From the NCBI RefSeq assembly GCF_019923565.1, contig NZ_CP074435.1, positions 1 to 25,276 on the forward strand: a stretch of DNA of 25,276 nucleotides, written 5' to 3'. How positions within the stretch are numbered: the stretch's first letter is position 1; every line of letters begins with the position of its first letter. Below the pieces are notes generated by a model. It ran no database searches. It was given only the letters and a program-made list of their open reading frames with translations, and was not told the DNA's origin. Shown here piece after piece: positions 9,159-18,522 of this stretch. The translations under genes and the position numbers were made by a program. Source of the DNA: Candidatus Schneideria nysicola. GTDB lineage: Bacteria; Pseudomonadota; Gammaproteobacteria; Enterobacterales; Enterobacteriaceae.

Positions 9159-9416
9159 GCTAGTATTAAATCTGCTAAAAAAAGAATTCTTACATCAGAA
9201 AAACGTCATAAACAAAATATTAGCAAACGATCTATGATACGTACTTTTATAAAAAAAGTATATATTGCTATTAATTCAAATGATAAAAAAAAAGCACTAG
9301 ATGCATTTTATTCTATGCAATCTATAATTGATCGTAATGTGAAAAAAGGTTTATTACATAAAAATAAAGCGGCACGTCATAAATCTAATCTTATGAAAAG
9401 AATAAATGTAATGTAA
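9156..9416 (+). CDS. rpsT: 30S ribosomal protein S20
   Basis: Primary 16S rRNA-binding protein of the small subunit body. At 86 aa it is nearly the E. coli length (87) and shares [10 protein letters not shown] at the N-terminus, [11 protein letters not shown] in the middle and [14 protein letters not shown] near the end; it is lysine- and arginine-rich as expected. Translation starts at TTG, as in E. coli, where the poor start codon is part of feedback control by S20. An A9 run (9295-9303) encodes three lysines and is a possible slippage site. No hairpin terminator follows; the tRNA-Thr gene begins 45 bp later without a promoter of its own, so the two are probably cotranscribed. Confidence 0.97.
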   Translation: MASIKSAKKRILTSEKRHKQNISKRSMIRTFIKKVYIAINSNDKKKALDAFYSMQSIIDRNVKKGLLHKNKAARHKSNLMKRINVM

Positions 9417-9461
9417 GAACATATTTCTAATAAATTTTTTATATCAAAAATATTCAAGTAA

Positions 9462-9534
9462 GCCGATATAGCTTAGTTGGAAAAGCAACGCATTCGTAAT
9501 GCGAAGATCATAGGTTCGATTCCTATTATCGGCA
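9462..9534 (+). tRNA. thrW: tRNA-Thr, anticodon CGT
   Basis: A 73-nt cloverleaf closely matching E. coli thrW: acceptor GCCGATA/TATCGGC, D-stem GCTT/AAGC, anticodon loop TTCGTAA with CGT at 9495-9497, T-stem ATAGG/CCTAT with loop TTCGATT. The outermost anticodon-stem pair is A27-A43, a mismatch (G-A in E. coli thrW). No CCA is encoded (the discriminator A is followed by TTT), so tRNA nucleotidyltransferase is needed. It reads ACG, a codon that an AT-rich genome rarely uses. Confidence 0.95.
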
Positions 9535-9625
9535 TTTTCACTAACTATCATTTTAATTAAGAATATATTTAAAAAATATCATATATATAAATTAATAATT
9601 TTATTATTTAAAAGGATTATATAAT

Positions 9626-10702
9626 ATGCAAAAAGATGAAATTAATAATATTCATATTAGTAATGAAAAAATAATGATTACACCCGAGGAGTTAAAGCAA
9701 CAATTTTCATTAAATAATGAAGAACAAAAAATTATAGCTGATTCTCGTAAAACTATTGCTAATATTATACATGGAAAAGATAAACGTTTATTAACAATTT
9801 GTGGTCCATGTTCTATACACGACGTTGATGCTGCATTAGATTATGCAAAAAGATTAAAAGAATTATCTGATAAAATAGGGGATCAATTTTATATTGTTAT
9901 GCGGGTATATTTTGAAAAACCACGAACTACAATTGGATGGAAAGGATTGATTAATGATCCTTATATGGATGGCTCTTTTGATGTTGAATCAGGATTAAAA
10001 ATTGCTCGTAGTTTACTATTAGATTTAGTTCGTTTAGGATTACCATTAGCAACAGAAGCATTAGATCCAAATAGTCCTCAGTATATTGGTGATTTATTTA
10101 GTTGGTCTGCTATTGGTGCAAGAACGACTGAATCACAAACTCATAGAGAAATGGCATCTGGTTTATCTATGCCTATTGGCTTTAAAAATGGAACAGATGG
10201 TAGTTTAGCTACAGCTATAAATGCTATGCATGCTGCTTCTATGGCTCATCGTTTTATGGGTATTAATCAATCAGGACAAGTTTGTTTACTACAAACTCAA
10301 GGAAATCCAGATGGACATATTATTTTAAGAGGAGGGAAAAAACCTAATTATCATCCAGAAGATATTATGTATTGTGAAAAACAAATGTTAAAAGCTGGGT
10401 TACCAACTGCTTTAATGATTGATTGTAATCATGGTAATTCTAATAAAGATTATCGTCGCCAATATGATGTAGCTAAATCTATTATGTCTCAAATTAAAAA
10501 TGGAAATCGTTCTATTATTGGTTTAATGTTGGAAAGTAACATTTATGCTGGTAATCAATCAGCAGATTTACCTCGTAATAAAATGCGATATGGTGTATCT
10601 ATTACTGATCCTTGTATTGATTGGGAAACTACAAATCAGATATTATGTGAATTATATGATGAGCTTAAAACATATTTACCTAATCGAGAAATTTTAAATT
10701 AA
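9626..10702 (+). CDS. aroF: DAHP synthase, AroF (tyrosine-sensitive) type
   Basis: Condenses phosphoenolpyruvate and erythrose 4-phosphate to DAHP, the entry step to chorismate. The 358 aa follow E. coli AroF (356) rather than AroG or AroH: the N-terminus MQKDEINNIHI, the ITPEELK segment and LPLATEALDPNSPQ (139-152) are AroF-like. Metal and active-site residues are present: Cys62 in GPCSIHD, Arg93, Lys98 in FEKPRTT, Lys187 in GFKNGTDGS, His269, Glu303, Asp328. Asn8 and Pro148, positions linked to tyrosine inhibition in E. coli AroF, are kept, so feedback control may persist. AGGA (9613-9616) precedes the ATG by 9 nt. No TyrR box pair (TGTAAA-N6-TTTACA) is visible in the 91-bp upstream gap, and tyrA is not adjacent. 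Confidence 0.95.
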   Translation: MQKDEINNIHISNEKIMITPEELKQQFSLNNEEQKIIADSRKTIANIIHGKDKRLLTICGPCSIHDVDAALDYAKRLKELSDKIGDQFYIVMRVYFEKPRTTIGWKGLINDPYMDGSFDVESGLKIARSLLLDLVRLGLPLATEALDPNSPQYIGDLFSWSAIGARTTESQTHREMASGLSMPIGFKNGTDGSLATAINAMHAASMAHRFMGINQSGQVCLLQTQGNPDGHIILRGGKKPNYHPEDIMYCEKQMLKAGLPTALMIDCNHGNSNKDYRRQYDVAKSIMSQIKNGNRSIIGLMLESNIYAGNQSADLPRNKMRYGVSITDPCIDWETTNQILCELYDELKTYLPNREILN

Positions 10703-10717
10703 AATATTTAAATTAAT

Positions 10718-11374
10718 ATGTTGAAAAAAAAATCTTTTAATATTTCTGATCTACGTAGAGAATATACACGAGATAAATTATCTAAAGAGAATTTAACAGC
10801 TGAACCAATGAATTTATTTGAAAATTGGTTAAAGCAGGCTATTGAATTAGGAATATCTGATTCAACAGCTATGTGTATGGCTACAGTAGATAATTTAGGG
10901 ATACCTTATCAACGTTTGGTATTATTAAAATCTTTTACTACTAATAATATTATATTTTATACTAATCTAAAAAGTAGAAAAGCATTACAACTATTAAATA
11001 ATTCTAATACTTCTTTTAATATATTTTGGAGTGTTTTAGAACGTCAGGTAACAATACAAGGAATAGCTGAACGTTTATCTCTTAAAGAAGACAAAGATTA
11101 TTTTTATAGTAGACCTAAAGAGAGTCAAATTAGTGTTTGGGTTTCTCATCAATCTAATACTATTCCTAATAGAACATATCTAGAAGAAAAATTTTTAAAA
11201 ATGATAGAAATTTATTCGAAAGAACCGGTTCCATTTCCAAATTTTTGGGGAGGATTTCGTGTAAATATTCAATCTGTCGAATTTTGGCAAGGTCGTAAAT
11301 ATCGATTACATGATCGTTTTATTTATAAAATTAACAAAAATAATTTATGGTCTATTACCCGTTTAGCTCCATAA
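10718..11374 (+). CDS. pdxH: Pyridoxamine/pyridoxine 5'-phosphate oxidase
   Basis: FMN-dependent oxidase making pyridoxal 5'-phosphate from PNP or PMP, the last step of de novo PLP synthesis and of salvage. The 218 aa equal E. coli PdxH in length and align throughout: LRREYT near the N-terminus, FMN-binding YQRLVLLK (64-71), LERQVTIQG (107-115), SRPKESQI (131-138), FWGGFRV (176-182), RLHDRF with Arg196 and His198, and C-terminal RLAP. It starts 15 bp after aroF without a visible Shine-Dalgarno sequence. An A9 run (10724-10732) lies at codons 3-5, so slippage there would hit the start of the protein. tyrS follows, as in E. coli. Confidence 0.97.
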   Translation: MLKKKSFNISDLRREYTRDKLSKENLTAEPMNLFENWLKQAIELGISDSTAMCMATVDNLGIPYQRLVLLKSFTTNNIIFYTNLKSRKALQLLNNSNTSFNIFWSVLERQVTIQGIAERLSLKEDKDYFYSRPKESQISVWVSHQSNTIPNRTYLEEKFLKMIEIYSKEPVPFPNFWGGFRVNIQSVEFWQGRKYRLHDRFIYKINKNNLWSITRLAP

Positions 11375-11402
11375 TTTATATTTTTTTAATAAAAGAATAG
11401 TT

Positions 11403-12695
11403 ATGATTAATAAAAATTTAATAGAACAACTTCGACAAAGAGGTTTAATTTCTCAAATTACACATGAAAAAGAATTATCTAATTTATTAAATCATACTAA
11501 AATTAGCTTTTATTGTGGATTTGATCCAACTTCTGATAGTTTACATATAGGTCATTTATTTTTGTTACTTTGCTTAAAACGTTTTTATTTAGCGGGTCAT
11601 AAACCTATTATTGTAATAGGAGGAGCTACAGGTATAATAGGAGATCCTAGTTTTAAAAAAAATGAAAGAAAATTAAATCCTCTTTATCTTGTTAATAAGT
11701 GGTCAAAAAAAATAAAAGAACAGATTACTAATCTATTAAAGATTTCTAATAATAAAAATATTATTATTAGAAATAATATTGATTGGTTTCAATCTATGAA
11801 TGTATTAACTTTTTTACGTGATATTGGGAAACATTTCTCCATAAATCATATGATGCAAAAAGAAGCAATTCGACAAAGATTACAACGTAAGAACATTGGT
11901 ATATCATTTACTGAGTTTTCATATAATTTATTACAAAGTTATGATTTTGCTTATTTACATCATAAAGATGGGATATTATTACAAATAGGCGGAGATGATC
12001 AGTGGGGTAATATTTTATCTGGTATAAATCTTACTAAACGTTTATATGGTAATGTAGTATATGGATTAACTGTTCCACTCATTGTTAAATCAGATGGATC
12101 AAAATTTGGAAAAAGTGAAAATAATACTATATGGCTAGATCCTAAAAAAACAAGTCCATATAAATTCTATCAGTTTTGGTTAAATATTACTGATGAAGAA
12201 GTATATCATTTTCTACGATTATTTACTTCTTTAGATATAAACCATATATTATATATGCAAAATACAGAAAAAAAATTAAATAAAAATAGTAATAGTATAC
12301 CTTCTTCTAAATATAAATTAGCTGATTTAATCACTAAAATGGTTCATGGTGATATAGTTCTTACTTCTGTTAAACGTATTACTAATAGTTTATTTTCAAC
12401 AAATTTAATCTCAGATTTAACAATGAGTGATTTTGCTTATCTTGCTAAAGATGGTATACCAAATATGTCTATAGAGAATGGAATTAATATTGATTTACAA
12501 CAAATATTAGTAGACTCTAAATTAGCTACTTCACGTTCTCAAGCTAAAAATATGATTGCTAATCATGCTATTACCATTAATTTCAAGAAACAAACATTTG
12601 AAAAATATAAATTTCAAGAATCTGACAAATTATTTGGATGTTATACTCTTTTACGAAGAGGAAAAAAACACTACTTTTTAATTCAATGGAAATAA
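11403..12695 (+). CDS. tyrS: Tyrosyl-tRNA synthetase
   Basis: Class I synthetase that charges tRNA-Tyr. The 430 aa (E. coli 424) show YCGFDPTSDSLHIGH (HIGH at 48-51), GGATGIIGDPS (73-83), LQIGGDDQWGN (193-203), KFGKS as the KMSKS loop (234-238), and a C-terminal S4-type RNA-binding domain (about 363-425, with SRSQAKNMI and LLRRGKKHY). The order pdxH-tyrS is ancestral; pdxY, next in E. coli, is not here. The stop codon is separated by a single base from the stop of fbaA on the other strand, so this unit has no room for its own terminator in the gap. Confidence 0.97.
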   Translation: MINKNLIEQLRQRGLISQITHEKELSNLLNHTKISFYCGFDPTSDSLHIGHLFLLLCLKRFYLAGHKPIIVIGGATGIIGDPSFKKNERKLNPLYLVNKWSKKIKEQITNLLKISNNKNIIIRNNIDWFQSMNVLTFLRDIGKHFSINHMMQKEAIRQRLQRKNIGISFTEFSYNLLQSYDFAYLHHKDGILLQIGGDDQWGNILSGINLTKRLYGNVVYGLTVPLIVKSDGSKFGKSENNTIWLDPKKTSPYKFYQFWLNITDEEVYHFLRLFTSLDINHILYMQNTEKKLNKNSNSIPSSKYKLADLITKMVHGDIVLTSVKRITNSLFSTNLISDLTMSDFAYLAKDGIPNMSIENGINIDLQQILVDSKLATSRSQAKNMIANHAITINFKKQTFEKYKFQESDKLFGCYTLLRRGKKHYFLIQWK

Positions 12696-12696
12696 A

Positions 12697-13782
12697 TTAT
12701 AAAATATTTATTGCATTTAGTTTATAAAAAATCTTTTCCAGATGATTCGAAAAAGACTCTTGACTTGCACGTATCCAAGTACGAGGATCATAGAATTTTT
12801 TATTAGGCTGTTCAGGATATAACATATTCCCAATTTGATTTTGAAGAAAATCTTTATTTTTTTTATAAAATTTTAAAATACCTTCCCATGTTGCCCATTG
12901 CATATCCGTATCAATATTTATTTTCACGACACCATAATTAATAGACTCCTTTATTTCTTCTAAAGAAGAGCCCGATCCACCATGAAATACAAAATCAAGA
13001 GAATTCATCGGTAAATTAAATTTTTTTGATACATATTCTTGAGTATATTTTAATATTTTTGGTTTTAACTTTACATTACCGGGTTTATAAACACCATGCA
13101 CATTGCCAAATGTTGCCGCAATAATAAAATTTAGACTAACAGAACTAAGTTTTTCATAAAAGAGAGCTATATCTTCTGGATGTGAATATAATAAAGTCTT
13201 ATCTAAAAGACTATTATCAATACCATCTTCTTCACCGCCAGTACACCCAATTTCAAATTCTAAAAACATATCTAATGGTGCAAATTTTTTTAAATAAGAA
13301 GTACTAATTTTAATATTTTCCTGAAGAGATTCTTTAGATAAATCAATCATATGAGAGGAAAATAAAGTTTTCCCAGTATTGAAAAAGTATTTTTCATTCT
13401 CCTGTAATAAACCATCAATCCAAGGTAATAATTCTTTATTACAATGATCAGTATGTAAAATTACTGGAATGCCATAATATTCGGATACAGTCTTTACATG
13501 TAGTGCACCAGATATAGCTCCTAAAATTGCTGTAGTAATATTATCCTTAATACTATTTTGTAATCCTTTACCAGCAATAAACATTGCACCTGAATGAGAA
13601 AACTGTATAATAATAGGTGATCTTACTTTACAAGCCGTTTCTAACGCTGCATTAATGGAATCAGTTCCTATACAATTAATGGCAGGAATAGCAAAATGTT
13701 TTTTTTTAGCATAAGCAAATATTTCACGCATTTCCATTCCAGATACAATACCGGGTTTAATAGATTGCAAAATATTAGCCAT
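12697..13782 (-). CDS. fbaA: Fructose-bisphosphate aldolase, class II
   Basis: Zinc-dependent glycolytic aldolase interconverting fructose 1,6-bisphosphate with DHAP and glyceraldehyde 3-phosphate. The 361 aa (E. coli 359) align end to end: catalytic Asp112 and zinc ligand His113 in LHTDHC, CTGGEEDG (180-187, Glu185), zinc ligand His229 in GNVHGVYKPG, zinc ligand His267 in FHGGSGS, NIDTDMQWA (289-297). A strong GAGGTGA (13787-13793) sits 4 nt before the ATG, the best Shine-Dalgarno sequence in the window. It follows pgk by 43 bp, as in E. coli. A T9 run (13699-13707) encodes three lysines. Confidence 0.97.
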   Translation of the reverse strand: MANILQSIKPGIVSGMEMREIFAYAKKKHFAIPAINCIGTDSINAALETACKVRSPIIIQFSHSGAMFIAGKGLQNSIKDNITTAILGAISGALHVKTVSEYYGIPVILHTDHCNKELLPWIDGLLQENEKYFFNTGKTLFSSHMIDLSKESLQENIKISTSYLKKFAPLDMFLEFEIGCTGGEEDGIDNSLLDKTLLYSHPEDIALFYEKLSSVSLNFIIAATFGNVHGVYKPGNVKLKPKILKYTQEYVSKKFNLPMNSLDFVFHGGSGSSLEEIKESINYGVVKINIDTDMQWATWEGILKFYKKNKDFLQNQIGNMLYPEQPNKKFYDPRTWIRASQESFSNHLEKIFYKLNAINIL

Positions 13783-13825
13783 AATATCACCTCAATAATA
13801 AATATCTATACTAGTTCTTACTCTT

Positions 13826-14995
13826 TTATTTTTTTAAATCTAAATATTTATTTTCTAAAGCAAGAATAGTAGGCAATTTTTTTCCAGATAAAAAAGTTAA
13901 GAATGCTCCACCACCTGTTGAAATATAGGAAATTTTATTAAAAATATTAAATAATTCTATTGCATAGAGTGTATCACCTCCTCCTGCAATAGAAAAAGCA
14001 GTACTATTAGCAATAGCCATACTTATTTCTTTAGTACCTTTTCTAAAATTAGGAAATTCAAATATTCCAATAGGACCATTCCAAATAAGAGTTTTTGCTT
14101 TCTTAATAATATTTAACATTAATTTTATAGAAATTTCTCCAAAGTCAACTATTTTATCATTATTTTCAATTCTATTAACTGATTTTACTATATATTTAGA
14201 TTTTTCAGATAATTCTGTTGCTACACAAACATCCACAGGTATCTGAATAGTATTATATTTTAATAAACTTTTAGCATAATCAACTAAATTACTTTCATAT
14301 AAAGATTGTCCAATATTATAACCTTGTGCAACAAGAAAAGTGTTAGCAATACCCCCACCAATTATAAGATAATCTAATTTTTTTACTAAGTTATTTATTA
14401 CAGTTAATTTAGTAGAGATTTTTGAACCTCCAATAATTCCTACTATTGGTTTATTAGGAGAATAAAGTGCTTGACTTAATGTATTTATTTCCTTTAACAA
14501 TAAAGGACCTGCACAAGATATAGGGGAAAAATTACATAATCCAACAGTCGAAGCATGTGTACGATGAGCAGTACCAAAAGCATCCATTATAAATATATCA
14601 CATAATGATGCATATTTTTTTGATAAATTTACATCATTATCTTTTTCACCTTTATTAAAACGGACATTTTCCCAAACCAGAATTTCTCCTTTTTTCATTA
14701 TTATTTTATCTTTTAGATAATTTTTTACTAAACGAAATGAAAAAGGGAATTTATCATTTAAATAGTTTACTATTGGTAATAAGGAATAATCTGGATTATA
14801 TTCACCTTCTATTGGTTGTCCTAAATGAGAACATACAGTAACATAACCACCTTTTTTTAAAACATATTCAATTGTAGTCATAGCAGTAATAATACGAAAA
14901 TCTGATACTATTTCTCCATTTTTAAGAGGCACATTTAAATCAGTACGAATTAAAACGCGTTTATTATATAGACATAAATCTGTTATCTTAATCAT
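13826..14995 (-). CDS. pgk: Phosphoglycerate kinase
   Basis: Transfers phosphate from 1,3-bisphosphoglycerate to ADP in glycolysis. The 389 aa (E. coli 387) contain RTDLNVP (17-23), SHLGQP (56-61), FGTAHRTHAST (140-150), GGSKIS (189-194), GGGIANTF (213-220), NGPIGIFEF near 315 and STGGGAFL near the C-terminus, covering both the substrate and nucleotide domains. AGGA (15006-15009) lies 10 nt upstream of the ATG. It heads pgk-fbaA; epd, which precedes pgk in E. coli, is gone and tuf is the upstream neighbour. A TATAAT on this strand (15087-15082) behind the tuf terminator may be its -10 box, but the -35 match is poor. Confidence 0.97.
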   Translation of the reverse strand: MIKITDLCLYNKRVLIRTDLNVPLKNGEIVSDFRIITAMTTIEYVLKKGGYVTVCSHLGQPIEGEYNPDYSLLPIVNYLNDKFPFSFRLVKNYLKDKIIMKKGEILVWENVRFNKGEKDNDVNLSKKYASLCDIFIMDAFGTAHRTHASTVGLCNFSPISCAGPLLLKEINTLSQALYSPNKPIVGIIGGSKISTKLTVINNLVKKLDYLIIGGGIANTFLVAQGYNIGQSLYESNLVDYAKSLLKYNTIQIPVDVCVATELSEKSKYIVKSVNRIENNDKIVDFGEISIKLMLNIIKKAKTLIWNGPIGIFEFPNFRKGTKEISMAIANSTAFSIAGGGDTLYAIELFNIFNKISYISTGGGAFLTFLSGKKLPTILALENKYLDLKK

Positions 14996-15099
14996 ATAAG
15001 ATCAATCCTAACATTTATTTTATTGATACTTACTTAATTAAAATCATCTTACTTAGATTGAAATTAATTTTAAGAAAAAATATTATATAGAATGGATAG

Positions 15100-15141
15100 A
15101 AAAAAATTAATATATGCTTCTTATTTATAAGAAGCATATAT
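15100..15141 (-). terminator. Rho-independent terminator of the str operon after tuf
   Basis: A 14-bp perfect stem (15110-15123 with 15128-15141; core TATATGCTTCTTA) and a 4-nt loop, beginning 23 bp past the tuf stop. On the minus strand the stem is followed by TTAATTTTTTT. The stem has only three G-C pairs. It is the only convincing intrinsic terminator I found in the window. Confidence 0.85.
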
Positions 15142-15164
15142 ATTATTCTTTCTATATTTTAATT

Positions 15165-16349
15165 TTACTCAATAATTTTAGAGACAATTCCCGCACCTAC
15201 AGTGCGTCCACCTTCTCTAATAGCAAAACGTAATCCTTCATCCATAGCAACAGGACAAAGTAAATTAACATTAATTTTTACACTATCACCTGGCATAACC
15301 ATCTCTATATTTTTAGGTAATTCAATATTACCAGTAACATCTGTAGTACGAAAATAAAATTGAGGTCTATAACCATTAAAAAAAGGAGTGTGACGTCCAC
15401 CTTCATCTTTATTTAATACATATACTTCTGATTCAAATCTAATATGAGGTTTAATTGAATTTGGTTTCGCTAATATTTGTCCTCTTTCTACATCATCACG
15501 TTTAGTACCTCTCAAAAGTATACCTACATTTTCACCGGCACGACCTTCATCTAAAAGTTTACGAAACATTTCAACACCAGTACAAATAGTTTTCATTGTA
15601 TCTTTTATACCAACAATTTCTATTTCTTCACCTACTTTAATTATACCTCTTTCTATCCTACCAGTTACTACTGTACCTCTTCCTGAAATAGAAAAAACAT
15701 CTTCAATTGGTAATAAAAAAGGTTTATCAATATCACGTTTAGGTTCAGGAATATAAGAATCTAATTTTTCAGATAATTCTATAATTTTTTCTTCCCATAT
15801 TTTATCACCTTCTAAAGCTTTTAAAGCTGAGCCTCTAATAATAGGTATATCATCACCTGGAAAATCATATTGCGATAATAACTCACGTACTTCCATTTCC
15901 ACTAATTCTAATAGTTCTTCATCATCAACCATATCACATTTATTTAGAAAAACAATAATATGTGGTACTCCTACTTGTCGACCTAAAAGAATATGTTCAC
16001 GAGTTTGTGGCATAGGACCATCAGTCGCTGCAACAACTAAAATAGCACCATCCATTTGTGCAGCACCAGTAATCATATTTTTAATATAATCAGCATGACC
16101 TGGACAATCTACATGAGCATAGTGTCGTACTGCCGTATCATATTCCACATGCGAAGCGTTAATAGTAATACCACGTGACTTTTCTTCTGGGGCATTATCA
16201 ATTTGATCAAAAGCACATGCATGTCCACCATATTTTTTAGCTAAAACAGAAGTAATAGCTGCAGTAAGAGTAGTTTTACCATGATCAACATGTCCAATAG
16301 TACCTACATTAATATGTGGTTTAGTACGTTGAAATTTTTCTTTAGACAC
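15165..16349 (-). CDS. tuf: Elongation factor Tu
   Basis: GTPase that brings aminoacyl-tRNA to the ribosomal A site. The 394 aa equal E. coli EF-Tu. Visible are the P-loop GHVDHGKT (19-26), effector RGITI (59-63), DCPGH (81-85) with the catalytic His, NKCD (136-139), the [10 protein letters not shown]5 region, and domains 2 and 3 to [10 protein letters not shown]. The start codon is GTG (16349-16347), exactly as in E. coli tufA, with AAGGAA (16358-16363) 8 nt upstream; the codons after it fit the E. coli N-terminus. It is the last gene of rpsL-rpsG-fusA-tuf, 33 bp after fusA, and is followed by a terminator. Whether a second tuf exists cannot be seen here. Confidence 0.98.
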   Translation of the reverse strand: MSKEKFQRTKPHINVGTIGHVDHGKTTLTAAITSVLAKKYGGHACAFDQIDNAPEEKSRGITINASHVEYDTAVRHYAHVDCPGHADYIKNMITGAAQMDGAILVVAATDGPMPQTREHILLGRQVGVPHIIVFLNKCDMVDDEELLELVEMEVRELLSQYDFPGDDIPIIRGSALKALEGDKIWEEKIIELSEKLDSYIPEPKRDIDKPFLLPIEDVFSISGRGTVVTGRIERGIIKVGEEIEIVGIKDTMKTICTGVEMFRKLLDEGRAGENVGILLRGTKRDDVERGQILAKPNSIKPHIRFESEVYVLNKDEGGRHTPFFNGYRPQFYFRTTDVTGNIELPKNIEMVMPGDSVKINVNLLCPVAMDEGLRFAIREGGRTVGAGIVSKIIE

Positions 16350-16382
16350 AATTTTTATTCCTTTTGATAATATAATATACTT

Positions 16383-18509
16383 TTATTTATTTTTCCTATA
16401 CTCAATAACAGATTGAGCAATATTATTTGGTGTTTCACAATATTTTAAGAATTCCATAGAATAAGAAGCACGACCTTGAGTTTTTGAACGTAAATCAGTA
16501 GCATAACCAAACATTTCTGACAAAGGAACATTTGCACAAATAATTTTATCCATTCCAATAGAATCTTGCATTCCTTCTATTATACCACGACGTCTATTTA
16601 AATCACCAATAACATCTCCCATATAATTTTCAGGAGTTTCAACCTCCACTTTCATAATAGGTTCTAAGATAACTGGATTGGCTCGCATAAATCCTTCTTT
16701 AAATGCTATAGATGCTGCTATTTTAAATGCTAATTCAGATGAATCTACTTCATGATATGAGCCATCGAAGACAGAAACTCTAACATTTACTATTGGATAG
16801 TTTGCTAATACTCCACTTTTTATTTGTTCTTGAATTCCTTTATCAATAGCAGAAATATATTCCTTAGGAATCACTCCTCCTACAATTTCATTTAAAAATT
16901 CATAATTTTTATCATTATTTTTATCATTCTCTTCTGAATTTATAGGTTCAATACGTAACCAAACATGACCAAATTGACCACGACCACCTGATTGACGAAT
17001 AAATTTACCTTCTTGTTCAACAATTTTTCTTATAGTTTCCCTATAAGCAACTTGTGGTCTACCTACATTAGCTTCTACATTAAACTCACGACGCATACGA
17101 TCTACAAGAATCTCAAGATGTAACTCACCCATTCCAGCAATAATAGTTTGATTAGATTCATCATCATTCCATACACGAAAAGAAGGATCTTCTTGTGATA
17201 ATCTACTCAGAGCAAAACTCATTTTTTCTTGGTCTATTTTTGTTTTAGGTTCAACTGCAACAGATATCACTGGATCAGGAAATTCTATACGTTCTAATAT
17301 AATAGGTGCTGCTATATCACAAAGTGTATCTCCAGTTGTTACATCTTTTAGTCCAATAGCTGCTGCAATATCACCTGCACGTACTTCTTTTATTTCTTCT
17401 CTTTTATTAGAATGCATTTGAACAATACGACCAAAACGTTCACGTTTATCCTTAACAGAATTTAATATTATATCACCAGAGTTTACTACTCCTGAATAAA
17501 CTCGAAAAAAGGTTAAATTTCCAACAAAAGGATCAGTAGCTACTTTAAAAGCTAAAGCTGAAAATGGTTCCTCATCACTAGAGTAACGTGTAGCCTTCGT
17601 AATTTTATCTTCTAATACCCCATTAATAGATGCAATATCTGTAGGAGCAGGAAGATAATCAATAATAGCATCTAATAATGCTTGTATCCCTTTATTCTTG
17701 AAAGCTGATCCACAAGTTACTACTACAATTTCATTATTTAAAATTCTTTTACGTAATCCTAATTTAATATCATTTTCAGTAAATTCATACCCATTTAAAT
17801 ATTTCTCCATCATTTCTTCTGAAGATTCTACTGCTGATTCAATTAGATTCTGATGCCATTTATCAGATAATTTTTTTAAATGATTTGGAATGATATCATA
17901 TTTAAACATCATACCTTGACTTGTATCATCCCAAATTATTGCTTTCATTTTAACAAGATCGATAATACCTTCAAAATTTTCTTCTGATCCAATTGCTAAA
18001 TGAATTGGAACTGGATTTGCACCTAATTTTTCTTTGATTTGATTAACTACACGTAAATAATCTGCACCTGTACGATCCATTTTATTCACAAAAGCAATAC
18101 GAGGAACTTTATATTTATTTGCTTGACGCCAAACAGTTTCAGATTGTGGTTGTACTCCACCTACTGCACAATATATCATAACTACACCATCTAATATTCG
18201 CATAGAACGTTCTACTTCTATGGTAAAATCAACATGCCCAGGTGTATCAATAATATTTATTCGATGTTTATTAAACTGATTATCCATACCAGACCAAAAA
18301 CAAGTAGTTGCTGCAGATGTAATGGTAATTCCTCTTTCTTGTTCTTGTTCCATCCAATCCATAGTAGCTGAACCATGATGAACTTCACCAATTTTATGAT
18401 TTACACCGGTATAAAATAGAATACGTTCAGTAGTCGTTGTTTTTCCAGCATCAATATGGGCACTAATACCTATATTACGATAATGTGTAATAGGAGTGAT
18501 ACGAGCCAT
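16383..18509 (-). CDS. fusA: Elongation factor G
   Basis: Ribosomal translocase GTPase, also active with RRF in recycling. The 708 aa (E. coli 704) contain the P-loop AHIDAGKT (17-24), switch [12 protein letters not shown] (59-69), DTPGHVDF (88-95), NKMD (142-145), and domains II-V, including the domain IV segment with [12 protein letters not shown] and the C-terminal [15 protein letters not shown] small Lys/Asn/Glu-rich insertion ([11 protein letters not shown]) in domain IV is the main difference from E. coli. AGAGGAA lies a few bases before the ATG. It starts 13 bp after rpsG, so translation is probably coupled as in the E. coli str operon. Confidence 0.98.
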   Translation of the reverse strand: MARITPITHYRNIGISAHIDAGKTTTTERILFYTGVNHKIGEVHHGSATMDWMEQEQERGITITSAATTCFWSGMDNQFNKHRINIIDTPGHVDFTIEVERSMRILDGVVMIYCAVGGVQPQSETVWRQANKYKVPRIAFVNKMDRTGADYLRVVNQIKEKLGANPVPIHLAIGSEENFEGIIDLVKMKAIIWDDTSQGMMFKYDIIPNHLKKLSDKWHQNLIESAVESSEEMMEKYLNGYEFTENDIKLGLRKRILNNEIVVVTCGSAFKNKGIQALLDAIIDYLPAPTDIASINGVLEDKITKATRYSSDEEPFSALAFKVATDPFVGNLTFFRVYSGVVNSGDIILNSVKDKRERFGRIVQMHSNKREEIKEVRAGDIAAAIGLKDVTTGDTLCDIAAPIILERIEFPDPVISVAVEPKTKIDQEKMSFALSRLSQEDPSFRVWNDDESNQTIIAGMGELHLEILVDRMRREFNVEANVGRPQVAYRETIRKIVEQEGKFIRQSGGRGQFGHVWLRIEPINSEENDKNNDKNYEFLNEIVGGVIPKEYISAIDKGIQEQIKSGVLANYPIVNVRVSVFDGSYHEVDSSELAFKIAASIAFKEGFMRANPVILEPIMKVEVETPENYMGDVIGDLNRRRGIIEGMQDSIGMDKIICANVPLSEMFGYATDLRSKTQGRASYSMEFLKYCETPNNIAQSVIEYRKNK

Positions 18510-18522
18510 TTATTCCTCTTAT

